A stretch of 7,570 bases of DNA from CAJWLW01 sp963580095 (GCA_963580095.1 CAUZJQ010000211.1:1-7570); one strand, 5' to 3'; counted from the stretch's first letter, positions 1-6,473 are shown. Made by a program: numbers and translations. Notes: a model not told the origin generated them from the letters alone.

Positions 1-366
1 GTTCTGGTCGTTGGCGTGCTCGCAGAAATAGCTCTGGCTGATGTCCGCATCGGTGACGTCGTCATAGGCTTTGGCGACAAATGCCACATCGACATATTCC
101 GCGTTCCAGGACAGCCTGGCGTGCACGGTAGTGTCGGCGTTGTAGTCCCAGCTAATGTCCCCATGAGGCTGGCATTGGACTGGGAACGCCTCGCTGGCAA
201 CTTCACCGGTTTCCAGGTCGTAGCAGCTATAGAACGCGATGGTGGATTGGGTGGTCTGCCCCATGGCGGTGCTGCCCAGGCCGAACACCAGCAGCACGGT
301 TGCGAGTTTCAGCAGCCACGTTGCTTGACGAGGTATAGGCGGGCATAACAGTCCTCCCGTCGTCAT
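1..366 (-). CDS. Secreted HYR/FGE-type protein paralog, N-terminal part (runs off left edge)
   Basis: Reading the minus strand from the ATG at 366 gives 122 uninterrupted codons to the window edge, beginning MTTGGLLCPPIPRQATWLLK. Residues 17-36 form a hydrophobic signal-peptide core (WLLKLATVLLVFGLGSTAMG), followed by QTTQSTIAFYSCYDLETGEV. The protein aligns without gaps to the N-terminus of the complete gene at 996-4139; I count 18 mismatched bases in about 346, roughly 95 % identity. The start is supported by GGAG seven bases upstream of the ATG, the same position as in the other copy. The N-terminal domain is not one I recognise. Whether the missing part also carries HYR-like repeats and an FGE-like domain cannot be seen. 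Differences cluster around residues 60-75 (AFPVQC against GAPSQC, SWDYN against IWACN) and at the last visible residues. Probably exported through Sec. Confidence 0.85.
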   Translation of the reverse strand, partial: MTTGGLLCPPIPRQATWLLKLATVLLVFGLGSTAMGQTTQSTIAFYSCYDLETGEVASEAFPVQCQPHGDISWDYNADTTVHARLSWNAEYVDVAFVAKAYDDVTDADISQSYFCEHANDQN

Positions 367-568
367 GGATAATCTCCGACTGTGATATGTGAAAAGGGAT
401 GTCCCATGGTTATGCCTCACCCCACGTACTCGATTGGGTGGTGTTTTACTTGTCTCTTGTCGCGACGCGACCACGAAAGCAGGCATTCACTGCAAGGCCG
501 CGGGGAAGGAATGCTGTTGTGCAACGAAACCGGCAGTCGCTCAGCAATTGAGTTCTGCGCCACCCCTT

Positions 569-582
569 GGATTGATCAATCC
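569..582. promoter_or_regulatory. Perfect 14-bp palindrome in the leader, left copy
   Basis: GGATTGATCAATCC is its own reverse complement. It lies about 25-40 bases downstream of the transcription start predicted from the promoter at 613-641. The right copy keeps the ten-base core ATTGATCAAT at 4343-4352. Position and symmetry would suit a dimeric repressor operator, but no regulator gene is visible and the assignment is inference. Confidence 0.35.
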
Positions 583-612
583 CCTGCCTGAGTCAGTCAG
601 CAAGATTGCGAA

Positions 613-641
613 TATACATCGTCTTTTCATGGCTGCGTCAA
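613..641 (-). promoter_or_regulatory. Sigma-70-like promoter of the left paralog
   Basis: On the minus strand TTGACG (641-636) is followed by a 17-base spacer and TGTATA (618-613). Both boxes and the spacer length match the right copy at 4386-4414, and the spacer differs at only one base. Initiation would fall near 606, giving a leader of about 240 bases before the ATG at 366. Confidence 0.6.
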
Positions 642-679
642 GATTTGAGCCGGACATCGGAATATTCAAACAGCCTTTG

Positions 680-967
680 CACCATGCCGATCGACCGGTG
701 CTCGTCCCCGCCGCGATCAACGCAGAAGGTATACGGATCGCTGCACATTACGTCACACCCATGTACTGGGACACCTGGCTGCGACAGCGTGCCAGCTATG
801 GCAAGCCGCAGTATCCATGGAGCGGTGCAGGCAAACGCAGGATTACCTACGAGGGCTCATGTCCCGAGGCCGAACGCGCTTATGCCGACCACATGACCCT
901 GTATTGCCACAAAGGCTTCGACGACGATTATATACAGGACATCACCGCAGCTCCGGCGAAAGTGTAG
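680..967 (+). pseudogene. C-terminal remnant of a DegT/DnrJ/EryC1-type aminotransferase
   Basis: About 95 codons end at the TAG at 965-967. The translation contains the typical end of PLP-dependent sugar or inositol aminotransferases: NAEGIRIAAHYVTPMYW, then a YGKPQYPWSG segment, then CPEAERAYADHMTLYCHKGF followed by DDDYIQDITAAPAKV, which matches the family's pattern of Cys-x-x-Ala-Glu-Arg, a Leu/His stretch and a terminal helix ending in Lys-Val. An intact enzyme has roughly 350-420 residues, so the N-terminal three quarters, including the PLP-binding lysine, is missing. The frame stays open upstream to 389, but that part is the repeated leader and is not aminotransferase-like. The homology begins within a few bases of the end of the repeat at 677, so the truncation coincides with the duplication junction. 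Family assignment is from motif recognition only. Confidence 0.7.
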
Positions 968-994
968 AGGTCTACTTTAAGCAGTAGCCCCTCT
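966..994. terminator. Imperfect hairpin between two convergent ends
   Basis: AGAGG-T-CTACT, a TTAAGC loop, then AGTAG-CC-CCTCT form two five-base-pair stems separated by a small internal bulge. It occupies the gap between the stop of the aminotransferase remnant (967) and the stop of the large minus-strand gene (996). There is no T-tract on either side, so intrinsic termination is plausible from position but not proven. Confidence 0.4.
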
Positions 995-995
995 G

Positions 996-3900
996 TCAAT
1001 ATTCCGCCTCTTCTTCGCCTTCGCCGCCGCTGAGGTCGTGGACAAAGTCCGCGATAAAAAACATCCAGTAACCGGAACCGGTGTGGAGGGCATCAGCGGA
1101 TTCGTAGCCACCATTCAGGTATTGCAGGACCTCACCACGCAGCTTGCTGGGGGTTGGGATCGACGTACCGTCATTCAGAGGTCCCAGCAGATTCCAGCCG
1201 TGACGGATCTCGATCTCTGGATCAGGTGTTAAACCGGTGACCTCCACGGTTCCAGGCTCCGGCACATGGATCCAGAAGCCCTCGAACGGTTTGATCTCGT
1301 ACAACCGGAAATAGATCTGCTGCTCGCTGTCCCAACCCCAGGCAGTTGAGTCCATCCCGAACAAGTGCTTCGGATGGGCGACATTGGGATCGGGATCGAC
1401 ATTGATCGATACCAGGTTCCACTCCCCTGCCAGGTTGAGCTGCAGCGTGGGCTCGCGAACCTGATCGGAAGTCCGGAAGGTCACGTACGGCATGGGCGAA
1501 TCCTGGGGAGCGCCAAACAGCAAGTCGACAGAGTCCAACTCACCGGAACGGGAATGGGAAGCGCGCACGCGCCAGAAATAGTCAGTCGACGGGGTCAGGC
1601 TCAGTTCCCGGCTGCGTTTCGTATAGTACCCGTTCAAAGCGGGGACTTCCGCCGACATCGTCAGCACGGTGCTGTCGGTGAACTCGGCGTTCTCGGCAAT
1701 CTCGACCTCGAATACCACGTCTACGGAGCTGACTACGCGGAACCCGACGTCGGCAAAACCGCTTTCCGGATCAGCGGCGATGCGCTCCAAGCGATCGAGC
1801 AGCTGCGGATTGTTGTACCAGGAAATGCCGCGGAGCGATCGGGCACTCAAATCCTGCGGAGCGAAGGTATCGGTCTGCCATTCCCAGACGTTGCCCAGCA
1901 CGTTCTGGAGGCCGAACTCGTTGTCATCATAATAATCGGGTGGTACCGGCCCGTTGTCGAAAAAGTCGCCGCTGTTCCAGTAGTTCATCTCGTCGGCGTT
2001 TTCTCCATCCTCGCCAAAATCGCCGACAAAGTGGAAAAACTCGTTGTACCGCGAAGCTGCCTCAGCATAGTCATCCATCGGCAACCGGTATGAAACCGGA
2101 TACTGCTGTATCCAGTTCTCACGCTCACCGGGGCCGAAGCCATCCTGCCATTCCGCCTTAGTCAAACTGGCAGGACGCCAATCGTCGGGATGCGATCCAA
2201 TAGCGTAAGCTCTCTCATTAGACCGTTTTTTCCGCTTGGTCAACCAGTTGCAGTAGTAGACCGCGCCGTACCACGTGACGCCGAGGATCGGGAAGTTTTT
2301 ACGAGCTTGGGCGGCATCGTAGGCCGGTTCGCCGGTGGGATTGTAGGTAATTCCGTTGTCGAAGAGCTCCTCCTCAATCCCGGTCACCGTGACGCTGTTG
2401 TTCTGGTCCATGTCAAAGAGCAGGATGGGTGACCCGCCGTCTTGAAATACCATGTTGCCATTGGCCCGGAACTGGATTTTCTCAGGTTGATCGGCGTGCA
2501 AATGGTTTAATGCATCCAGGAACTCCTCGATTGTGACAGTGCCCTGCCCCACGAACAGATCGTATGTCACCTGCTCCTCGTCAAGTCCTTCTCGACCCTC
2601 GTACTCCTCGGAGTAGGTGCCGGCGTTGCCCGGAACAATCTGCATTGCCGTAGGCGCCCGGTTGATCGAAAATTCGAGACGCGTTTCGGGGCGAACGTCG
2701 GTAGCACCGTTGGCAGGCCACCAATACGAAAGATACGGATCGATCCGGGTGATCTGCTGCAGGCAAGTGCCTTCATTACCACATTTGTCAGTACCGAGCC
2801 AGCGGCGCGTGATAAAGTTGTCTGGATAATGGCAGCCGTTGGCTGGGTCGCTGATATCGTAGTAAATCACTGGATCGTAATAGCAATTGTCCGAGACGGA
2901 CGCATAGCCAGTATAGTCAGGATCCGACGAGTCCTCGCATGAGATAATGATGTCCGGCGGGCAATCGACAATCGGGGCGTCAACGTCGTTAACGCTGATA
3001 GTTTGCAGACAGGTTGCGGAATAGCCGCATGAGTCGGTGACAGTCCACGTCCGCTCGATGCCTGTCAAGCACGTGTCTGCCAGGGTTGTGACATCCGCGA
3101 ACGTGACTTCGCTCGTACCGCAGCTTGACGTGTAATCTGGATAACCAGTCGTGCCCGTGCCCGGGTCGGCATAAAGTCCTGCAGTTTCTTCGATGGCACA
3201 GTCCAGGGTGACGTCGGGCGGGCAACTGAAAGCCGGCGGATCAACGCCGGTGATCGTGATTGTCTGGACGCAGAACTCAGAGATGAAACATTCGTCGGTC
3301 GCGGTCCATGTGCGCAGGAGTGTGCCGCAAAACCCCAGCCCCGGCCCCGTCTCGCCATCGGTGTGAATGATGTCGATGGTGCCCGGGCACCCGCCATCGG
3401 CTGTGGCACCGCCCGCGGCATTGACGGCGTCGATAGAATCTTCGCAGGTGATCACGAGATCGGGAGGGCAGTTAATTATCAGCGGCAGCGTTTCCCCTGG
3501 ATCAGTACCCCCTCCTGCATCCCCTGGATCGGGACCGCCGGCGGCGCCCTCGAGATCTCCTGAACTATCCCCCGCGGGGGGGGCATCCCCTGGATCTGAG
3601 GAATGAGACGACCGAGCCGGCCCGGTTATCAGCAGCTCGTACTCAAAAACGACGCCATCGTTGTCGGATTCCGAGATGAATCCAACTTTGAAATAGTTAC
3701 CATCTCCGGTCAGCAAGATTGCAGAACGCTCATCTCCAAGAGCAAAGTGGGGGTCGGCATCCTGACAGCCCGCGTTCTCGTCGTCGACGGATTCGCAGAA
3801 ATAGCTCTGGCTGATGTCCGCATCGGTGACGTCGTCATAGGCTTTGGCGACAAATGCCACATCGACATATTCCGCGTTCCAGGACAGCCTGGCGTGCACG

Positions 3901-4139
3901 GTGGTGTCGGCGTTGCAGGCCCAGATGATGTCCCCATGAGGCTGGCATTGGCTTGGCGCCCCCTCGCTGGCAACTTCACCGGTTTCCAGGTCGTAGCAGC
4001 TATAGAACGCGATGGTGGATTGGGTGGTCTGCCCCATGGCGGTGCTGCCCAGGCCGAATACCAGCAGCACGGTTGCGAGTTTCAGCAACCACGTTGCCCG
4101 ACGAGGTATAGGCGGGCATAACTGTCCTGTCGTCGTCAT
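996..4139 (-). CDS. Large secreted protein with three HYR-like repeats and an FGE/SUMF1-like domain
   Basis: This is a 1047-residue protein. The ATG at 4139 is preferred over one 20 codons upstream because GGAG lies seven bases before it and a signal peptide follows directly (core about 17-36, ending AMGQ). Residues 37-173 form an unrecognised Cys-containing domain shared with the left paralog. Residues 174-218 are a Gly/Pro/Asp/Ser linker with DPGD/DPGE motifs. Three HYR-like repeats follow (about 219-299, 300-387, 388-467), each starting near CPPD and ending like CLQTISVNDVD, with paired cysteines. Residues about 497-803 resemble an FGE-sulfatase (SUMF1) domain: VTWYGAVYYCNWL, SYRLPMDDYAEAA, the FGLQNVLGNVWEW signature, LRGISW and DVGFRVV. 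I do not see the catalytic cysteine pair of true formylglycine-generating enzymes, so a structural or binding role is more likely. Residues 804-890 look fibronectin-III-like (DYFWRVRA), and 900-1030 hold two GxWNL modules (GEWNLVSINV, HGWNLLGPLN) ending in GSGYWMF. The C-terminus is acidic, without a recognisable sorting signal. The substrate or partner is unknown. Confidence 0.9.
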   Translation of the reverse strand: MTTTGQLCPPIPRRATWLLKLATVLLVFGLGSTAMGQTTQSTIAFYSCYDLETGEVASEGAPSQCQPHGDIIWACNADTTVHARLSWNAEYVDVAFVAKAYDDVTDADISQSYFCESVDDENAGCQDADPHFALGDERSAILLTGDGNYFKVGFISESDNDGVVFEYELLITGPARSSHSSDPGDAPPAGDSSGDLEGAAGGPDPGDAGGGTDPGETLPLIINCPPDLVITCEDSIDAVNAAGGATADGGCPGTIDIIHTDGETGPGLGFCGTLLRTWTATDECFISEFCVQTITITGVDPPAFSCPPDVTLDCAIEETAGLYADPGTGTTGYPDYTSSCGTSEVTFADVTTLADTCLTGIERTWTVTDSCGYSATCLQTISVNDVDAPIVDCPPDIIISCEDSSDPDYTGYASVSDNCYYDPVIYYDISDPANGCHYPDNFITRRWLGTDKCGNEGTCLQQITRIDPYLSYWWPANGATDVRPETRLEFSINRAPTAMQIVPGNAGTYSEEYEGREGLDEEQVTYDLFVGQGTVTIEEFLDALNHLHADQPEKIQFRANGNMVFQDGGSPILLFDMDQNNSVTVTGIEEELFDNGITYNPTGEPAYDAAQARKNFPILGVTWYGAVYYCNWLTKRKKRSNERAYAIGSHPDDWRPASLTKAEWQDGFGPGERENWIQQYPVSYRLPMDDYAEAASRYNEFFHFVGDFGEDGENADEMNYWNSGDFFDNGPVPPDYYDDNEFGLQNVLGNVWEWQTDTFAPQDLSARSLRGISWYNNPQLLDRLERIAADPESGFADVGFRVVSSVDVVFEVEIAENAEFTDSTVLTMSAEVPALNGYYTKRSRELSLTPSTDYFWRVRASHSRSGELDSVDLLFGAPQDSPMPYVTFRTSDQVREPTLQLNLAGEWNLVSINVDPDPNVAHPKHLFGMDSTAWGWDSEQQIYFRLYEIKPFEGFWIHVPEPGTVEVTGLTPDPEIEIRHGWNLLGPLNDGTSIPTPSKLRGEVLQYLNGGYESADALHTGSGYWMFFIADFVHDLSGGEGEEEAEY
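3486..3620 (-). repeat. Low-complexity linker with CCCCTGGATC repeats and a G8 tract
   Basis: On the plus strand CCCCTGGATC occurs at 3494-3503, 3521-3530 and 3587-3596; on the coding strand these specify DPGD/DPGE units of the linker between the N-terminal domain and the first HYR-like repeat (residues 174-218). A run of eight G lies at 3576-3583, next to five C, making a CCCCCGCGGGGG palindrome. The tract could slip in replication or be a sequencing-error site; the frame is open as given. Confidence 0.75.
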
Positions 4140-4342
4140 GGATAATCTCCGCCGGTAATATGTGAAAACGTATATCCCATGATTATTACCTCGCTCCATG
4201 TATTGGATTGGGTCGTGTTTTACTTATCTCTTATCGCGACGCGCCGCGAAGTAGATATTCACTGCAAGACCGCGAGGAAGGAATACTGTTGTTCACCGAA
4301 GCCGGCAGTCACTCAGAAATTGAGTTCTGCGCCACCCCTCGG

Positions 4343-4352
4343 ATTGATCAAT
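4343..4352. promoter_or_regulatory. ATTGATCAAT palindrome in the leader, right copy
   Basis: This ten-base perfect palindrome is the conserved core of the 14-base palindrome at 569-582. It lies about 25-40 bases downstream of the predicted transcription start. The flanking bases have diverged, so symmetry is shorter here. It may be an operator; this is inference from symmetry and conservation. Confidence 0.35.
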
Positions 4353-4385
4353 TGCCCTGTCTGAATCAGTCCGCAGAGTTGCGGA

Positions 4386-4414
4386 TATATATCGTCTTTT
4401 CATGGCTACGTCAA
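4386..4414 (-). promoter_or_regulatory. Sigma-70-like promoter of the large secreted-protein gene
   Basis: On the minus strand TTGACG (4414-4409) is separated by exactly 17 bases from TATATA (4391-4386). Transcription would start near 4379, giving an untranslated leader of about 240 bases before the ATG at 4139. The same boxes and spacing are preserved in the left copy while much of the surrounding leader has diverged, which supports function. Confidence 0.65.
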
Positions 4415-4612
4415 GCTGTGGATCGAACGGCGGAATGTTAAAACAGCCTTATTTGTGGCCGCCCATGAACCGGAGTCTCCAGTTGGGCGTGACCTGCAGA
4501 TTTGCAGATTCAATCGCCGCATCCGGGTTACAACGGCAGGTTGCATTATAACACTTGGACTACACGTCGAGCCGGTTAGATTCACCTTTGGGCAATCACT
4601 CCGGAGAACACC

Positions 4613-5293
4613 GTGAAACGATCCGAAATCAACGACCTGCTGACTGTCGCCAAAGACCTCGCCCACGCCAACAAAATCGTCCTGCCGCCATTCGCCTACT
4701 GGAGCCCAGGAGGCTGGGCCACGAAAGGCAGCGAATGCGATGAGATTCGCGACTGCGGGCTCGGCTGGGATATCACCGATTTCGGCACCGGCAAATTCGA
4801 TGAAGTCGGACTTACCCTGTTCACGATCCGCAATGGCGATAAAGATGACCCGCGGTACAAGCACAAAACCTACTCCGAAAAACTGCTGATCGCCCAGGAG
4901 AATCAGATCACGCCCTACCACTTCCACTGGTTCAAGGTCGAGGACATCATAAACAAGGCCGGTGGAAATTTGATGCTGCGGCTCTACAACTCTACGGAAG
5001 ACGAAAAACTCGACGAAAGCTCGGACGTCACAGTCGTCATGGACGGCGTCAGTAAAACACTGCCGGCTGGATCCACCGTGACCCTCACAGCCGGCGAATC
5101 AATCACGCTTCCCGCCTATCTCTATCATGAGTTCTGGGCCGAAGAAGGCACCGGCGCCGCCGTCATCGGAGAAGTCTCGAAAGTCAACGACGACAATACC
5201 GACAACTGTTTTCTCGATGAGCTCGGACGGTTTTCCGAGATCGAGGAAGACACTGCCCCGCTGCACTACCTCTGCAACGAATACCCTTCCTGA
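4613..5293 (+). CDS. D-lyxose ketol-isomerase (cupin family)
   Basis: This 226-residue protein has the length and sequence character of bacterial D-lyxose isomerases, which interconvert D-lyxose and D-xylulose (some also D-mannose and D-fructose) in the cytoplasm using a divalent metal, usually manganese. The cupin metal ligands are visible: His103 and His105 in TPYHFHWFKVEDI, Glu110 in the same segment, and His172 in LPAYLYHEFWAE. Lys90 in the preceding SEKLLI segment corresponds to a conserved active-site lysine. The N-terminus MKRSEINDLL is typical of the family. The start is GTG, with GGAG at 4603-4606 six bases upstream. It is divergent from the large secreted-protein gene and convergent with the PhyH-family gene, so it is probably transcribed alone or with lost downstream genes. 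It would feed pentoses to the pentose phosphate pathway through xylulokinase, which is not in this window. Confidence 0.9.
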   Translation: MKRSEINDLLTVAKDLAHANKIVLPPFAYWSPGGWATKGSECDEIRDCGLGWDITDFGTGKFDEVGLTLFTIRNGDKDDPRYKHKTYSEKLLIAQENQITPYHFHWFKVEDIINKAGGNLMLRLYNSTEDEKLDESSDVTVVMDGVSKTLPAGSTVTLTAGESITLPAYLYHEFWAEEGTGAAVIGEVSKVNDDNTDNCFLDELGRFSEIEEDTAPLHYLCNEYPS

Positions 5294-5316
5294 CCTGCCA
5301 CTGACATTTATAGGCA

Positions 5317-5532
5317 TCCCTACTGGCCGATGCCCGCGCCGAATCAGACGCAATCGATGGCTCCAGTGAAATTCCCGATGAGAATTACCCCGTGCCCATC
5401 GGCAGCGTCCACCGGCAGGGAACAGGCGTGACAATCATCGGCACGCTGTTGATGATGCACCACGCCATGACCGCCGCGAAACGGCTGGCAGATGACGGGA
5501 TCCGTGTCGAGGTGATCGACACGCGCCAGGTG
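5317..5532 (+). pseudogene. Fragment of a 2-oxoacid (pyruvate-type) dehydrogenase E1-beta subunit
   Basis: The frame open from 5314 reads SSEIPDENYPVPIGSVHR, then QGTGVTIIGTLLMMHHAMTA, then AKRLADDGIRVEVIDTRQV. This follows the E1-beta pattern from the linker (VPxxxYxVPIG) into the transketolase C-terminal domain (GxDVTIV, AAxxLAxxGIxVEVIDxRTL). Similarity is lost after about 5532, just where LVPLD should follow, and nothing E1-like precedes about 5350. Only about 60 of some 330 residues remain, with no start site of its own, so this is a relic. It lies between the lyxose isomerase stop and the convergent PhyH-family stop. The frame stays open to 5652 but there it only shadows the PhyH-family gene. 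Identification is by motif recognition. Confidence 0.6.
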
Positions 5533-5567
5533 GGGGTCAAAGTAAAGCGGGCGGGGACGCTATTTCT

Positions 5568-6386
5568 TCATACTTCCGTCGTAAACCCCTGCTGGTCCCC
5601 GACGCAATGGCGCTGGCCGGCAACAATCCAGCTTGGACGGTTGTGGCTCTGACCGCCAATCTGCATGTTCTCGGGATGCCTGTACCCCACCCGTACCAAC
5701 CGCCGCGGCACATCCGTCGTATTGATATGTGAGCCGTGAATTTCGAAAATATTGAAACAGACAAGGTCGCCGCGCTTCGCCGGTACCGCGACGGTGTCGG
5801 TCAGGCTATACTGATCGGTCGGCAGATGCGGCGTGCAATCGTCGCCAGCCCTTGTTTTCAGGACGTGCGACAGGGGGCCCTGCTTGAATGAGCCGTCGAT
5901 GAAACGGATTTCACCGTTCTCGTGACAGGTGTCGTCGAGGTGCACCAGCGTGTCAATGTAGCGATTGTCCGTATGCTGGTAAAAGGCGTTGTCCTGATGC
6001 ATCGGAAACGGGTGCCCGGTCTCCGGCGGTTTGACATGCATCGTGGAATGGTGCAGCTCGACGTCCGGCCCCAGCAGGTCCACCATGGCGCCAACCAACC
6101 GTGGGTGGGTCACGGACCGCATCCAGGCCGCTGAATAGTACCACAAGTCATGCATGGCCCACAGCTGCGATGCCTTTTCCGTCGCCTCATCCATGTACTC
6201 CCGGCGCCAGTCACCGCTCCAGCCGGCGTCCCGCATCGCCCATTCTTCCATCAGCCGATCCATTTCATCCGACAACTCATCGATCTCATCCGGCGTAAAT
6301 ACCTGTGGAATGCGCAGGTAACCGTGTTCCCAGAAGAAATCGACGTCTGTCTGGGAGATGGTATTGAGTTGCTGGACGCTTGCCAT
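5568..6386 (-). CDS. Phytanoyl-CoA dioxygenase (PhyH) family Fe(II)/2-oxoglutarate oxygenase
   Basis: This 272-residue protein should be a cytoplasmic non-haem iron, 2-oxoglutarate-dependent oxygenase that hydroxylates a small substrate; the substrate cannot be told from sequence. The iron-binding triad is present: HxD at His130/Asp132 (PFPMHQDNAFYQ) and the distal His217 (FEIHGSHINTT), followed by an Arg pair at 228-229 (VPRRLVRVGYR) expected to bind the 2-oxoglutarate carboxylate. Other family features are the N-terminal FFWEHGYLRIPQVFTPDEI segment and GEIRFIDGSFKQGPL. An ATG five codons upstream (6401) exists, but AGGAGG overlaps codons 3-5 of that longer version and sits four bases before the ATG at 6386, so 6386 is chosen. 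A -10-like TATAGT lies just upstream. It is convergent with the lyxose isomerase and follows the HEAT-like gene on the same strand after 87 bases. Confidence 0.88.
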   Translation of the reverse strand: MASVQQLNTISQTDVDFFWEHGYLRIPQVFTPDEIDELSDEMDRLMEEWAMRDAGWSGDWRREYMDEATEKASQLWAMHDLWYYSAAWMRSVTHPRLVGAMVDLLGPDVELHHSTMHVKPPETGHPFPMHQDNAFYQHTDNRYIDTLVHLDDTCHENGEIRFIDGSFKQGPLSHVLKTRAGDDCTPHLPTDQYSLTDTVAVPAKRGDLVCFNIFEIHGSHINTTDVPRRLVRVGYRHPENMQIGGQSHNRPSWIVAGQRHCVGDQQGFTTEV

Positions 6387-6407
6387 TATGCCTCCTGACA
6401 TGATGAC

Positions 6408-6413
6408 ACTATA
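6408..6413 (-). promoter_or_regulatory. Possible -10 box of the PhyH-family gene
   Basis: The minus strand reads TATAGT in an AT-rich stretch (ATATGTTATAGTG), placing a start near 6401, about 15 bases before the ATG at 6386. The hexamer 17 bases upstream (TGTAGG) is a poor -35 and lies in one arm of the inverted repeat at 6427-6467. Weak evidence. Confidence 0.3.
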
Positions 6414-6426
6414 ACATATCCAGCCG

Positions 6427-6467
6427 GAAACCTACAGAGTTCTTCGCTGGGCGGCCGTGTAGGTTTC
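6427..6467. terminator. Perfect 10-bp inverted repeat, terminator or operator
   Basis: GAAACCTACA at 6427-6436 pairs perfectly with TGTAGGTTTC at 6458-6467 across a 21-base loop. It begins six bases beyond the stop codon of the HEAT-like gene, which suits a transcription terminator, but no T-tract follows. One arm also overlaps the -35 position expected for the PhyH-family gene, so a regulator binding site is an alternative. Confidence 0.45.
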
Positions 6468-6473
6468 ACAATA

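Larger units (their letters stand above)
20..677. repeat. Direct repeat, left copy (5' end of secreted-protein gene, leader and promoter)
   Basis: This stretch matches 3793-4450 with a net offset of 3773 bases at both ends; the only indels seen are single-base ones in the leader that cancel out. Bases 20-366 encode the N-terminus of the left paralog and are about 95 % identical to the other copy. Bases 367-677 are non-coding leader and promoter and are clearly more diverged, about 80 % by eye. The similarity stops near 677, where aminotransferase coding sequence begins on the plus strand. The left limit is set by loss of similarity at about position 20, inside the coding region. Confidence 0.9.
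3793..4450. repeat. Direct repeat, right copy (5' end of secreted-protein gene, leader and promoter)
   Basis: Partner of the repeat at 20-677. It includes codons 1 to about 115 of the complete gene, its ribosome-binding site, the leader and the promoter. Similarity ends near 4450 in the shared string AAACAGCC (4441-4448, matching 668-675); beyond it the two flanks are unrelated. Confidence 0.9.
4140..4612. other. Divergent intergenic region: leader of the secreted-protein gene and upstream region of lyxose isomerase
   Basis: No gene is supported in these 473 bases. From 4140 to about 4379 lies the putative untranslated leader of the minus-strand gene; it contains a block conserved in both copies around 4300-4337 (minus strand GGTGGCGCAGAACTCAATT followed by CTGAG and ACTGCCGG). 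I do not recognise a known riboswitch there. From 4451 to 4612 the sequence is unique to this copy and should hold the promoter of the lyxose isomerase. TATAAC at 4547-4552 is a possible -10 box, but no matching -35 box is visible. Confidence 0.6.

Noticed and set aside
547..567. Sigma-54-like promoter (TGGCGC...TTGCT on the minus strand)
   Set aside because: The spacing between the GG and GC elements is four bases too long for sigma-54, and a well-spaced sigma-70 promoter lies upstream.
389..679. Upstream part of the plus-strand open frame that leads into the aminotransferase remnant
   Set aside because: It translates the duplicated leader and promoter of the minus-strand gene, has no aminotransferase-like features, and the matching region of the right copy does not keep a comparable long frame.
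1365..2093. Long plus-strand open frame (242 codons)
   Set aside because: It lies wholly antisense to the FGE-like and Fn3-like part of the large gene, and has no ribosome-binding site or recognisable domain.
3603..4121. Plus-strand open frame that resembles the one at 16-348
   Set aside because: Both are antisense to the duplicated N-terminal coding region; they resemble each other only because the DNA is repeated.
4140..4379. Known riboswitch in the long leader
   Set aside because: I looked for the cores of cobalamin and cyclic-di-GMP riboswitches and saw none; a covariance-model search would be decisive.
4406..4927. Minus-strand open frame over the lyxose isomerase start
   Set aside because: It overlaps a clearly identified enzyme gene and the promoter of the divergent gene, and has no family features.
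5313..5334. Small hairpin GGCATC/GATGCC after the lyxose isomerase stop
   Set aside because: It has only six base pairs with a ten-base loop and no T-tract, and overlaps the E1-beta remnant; too weak to call a terminator.
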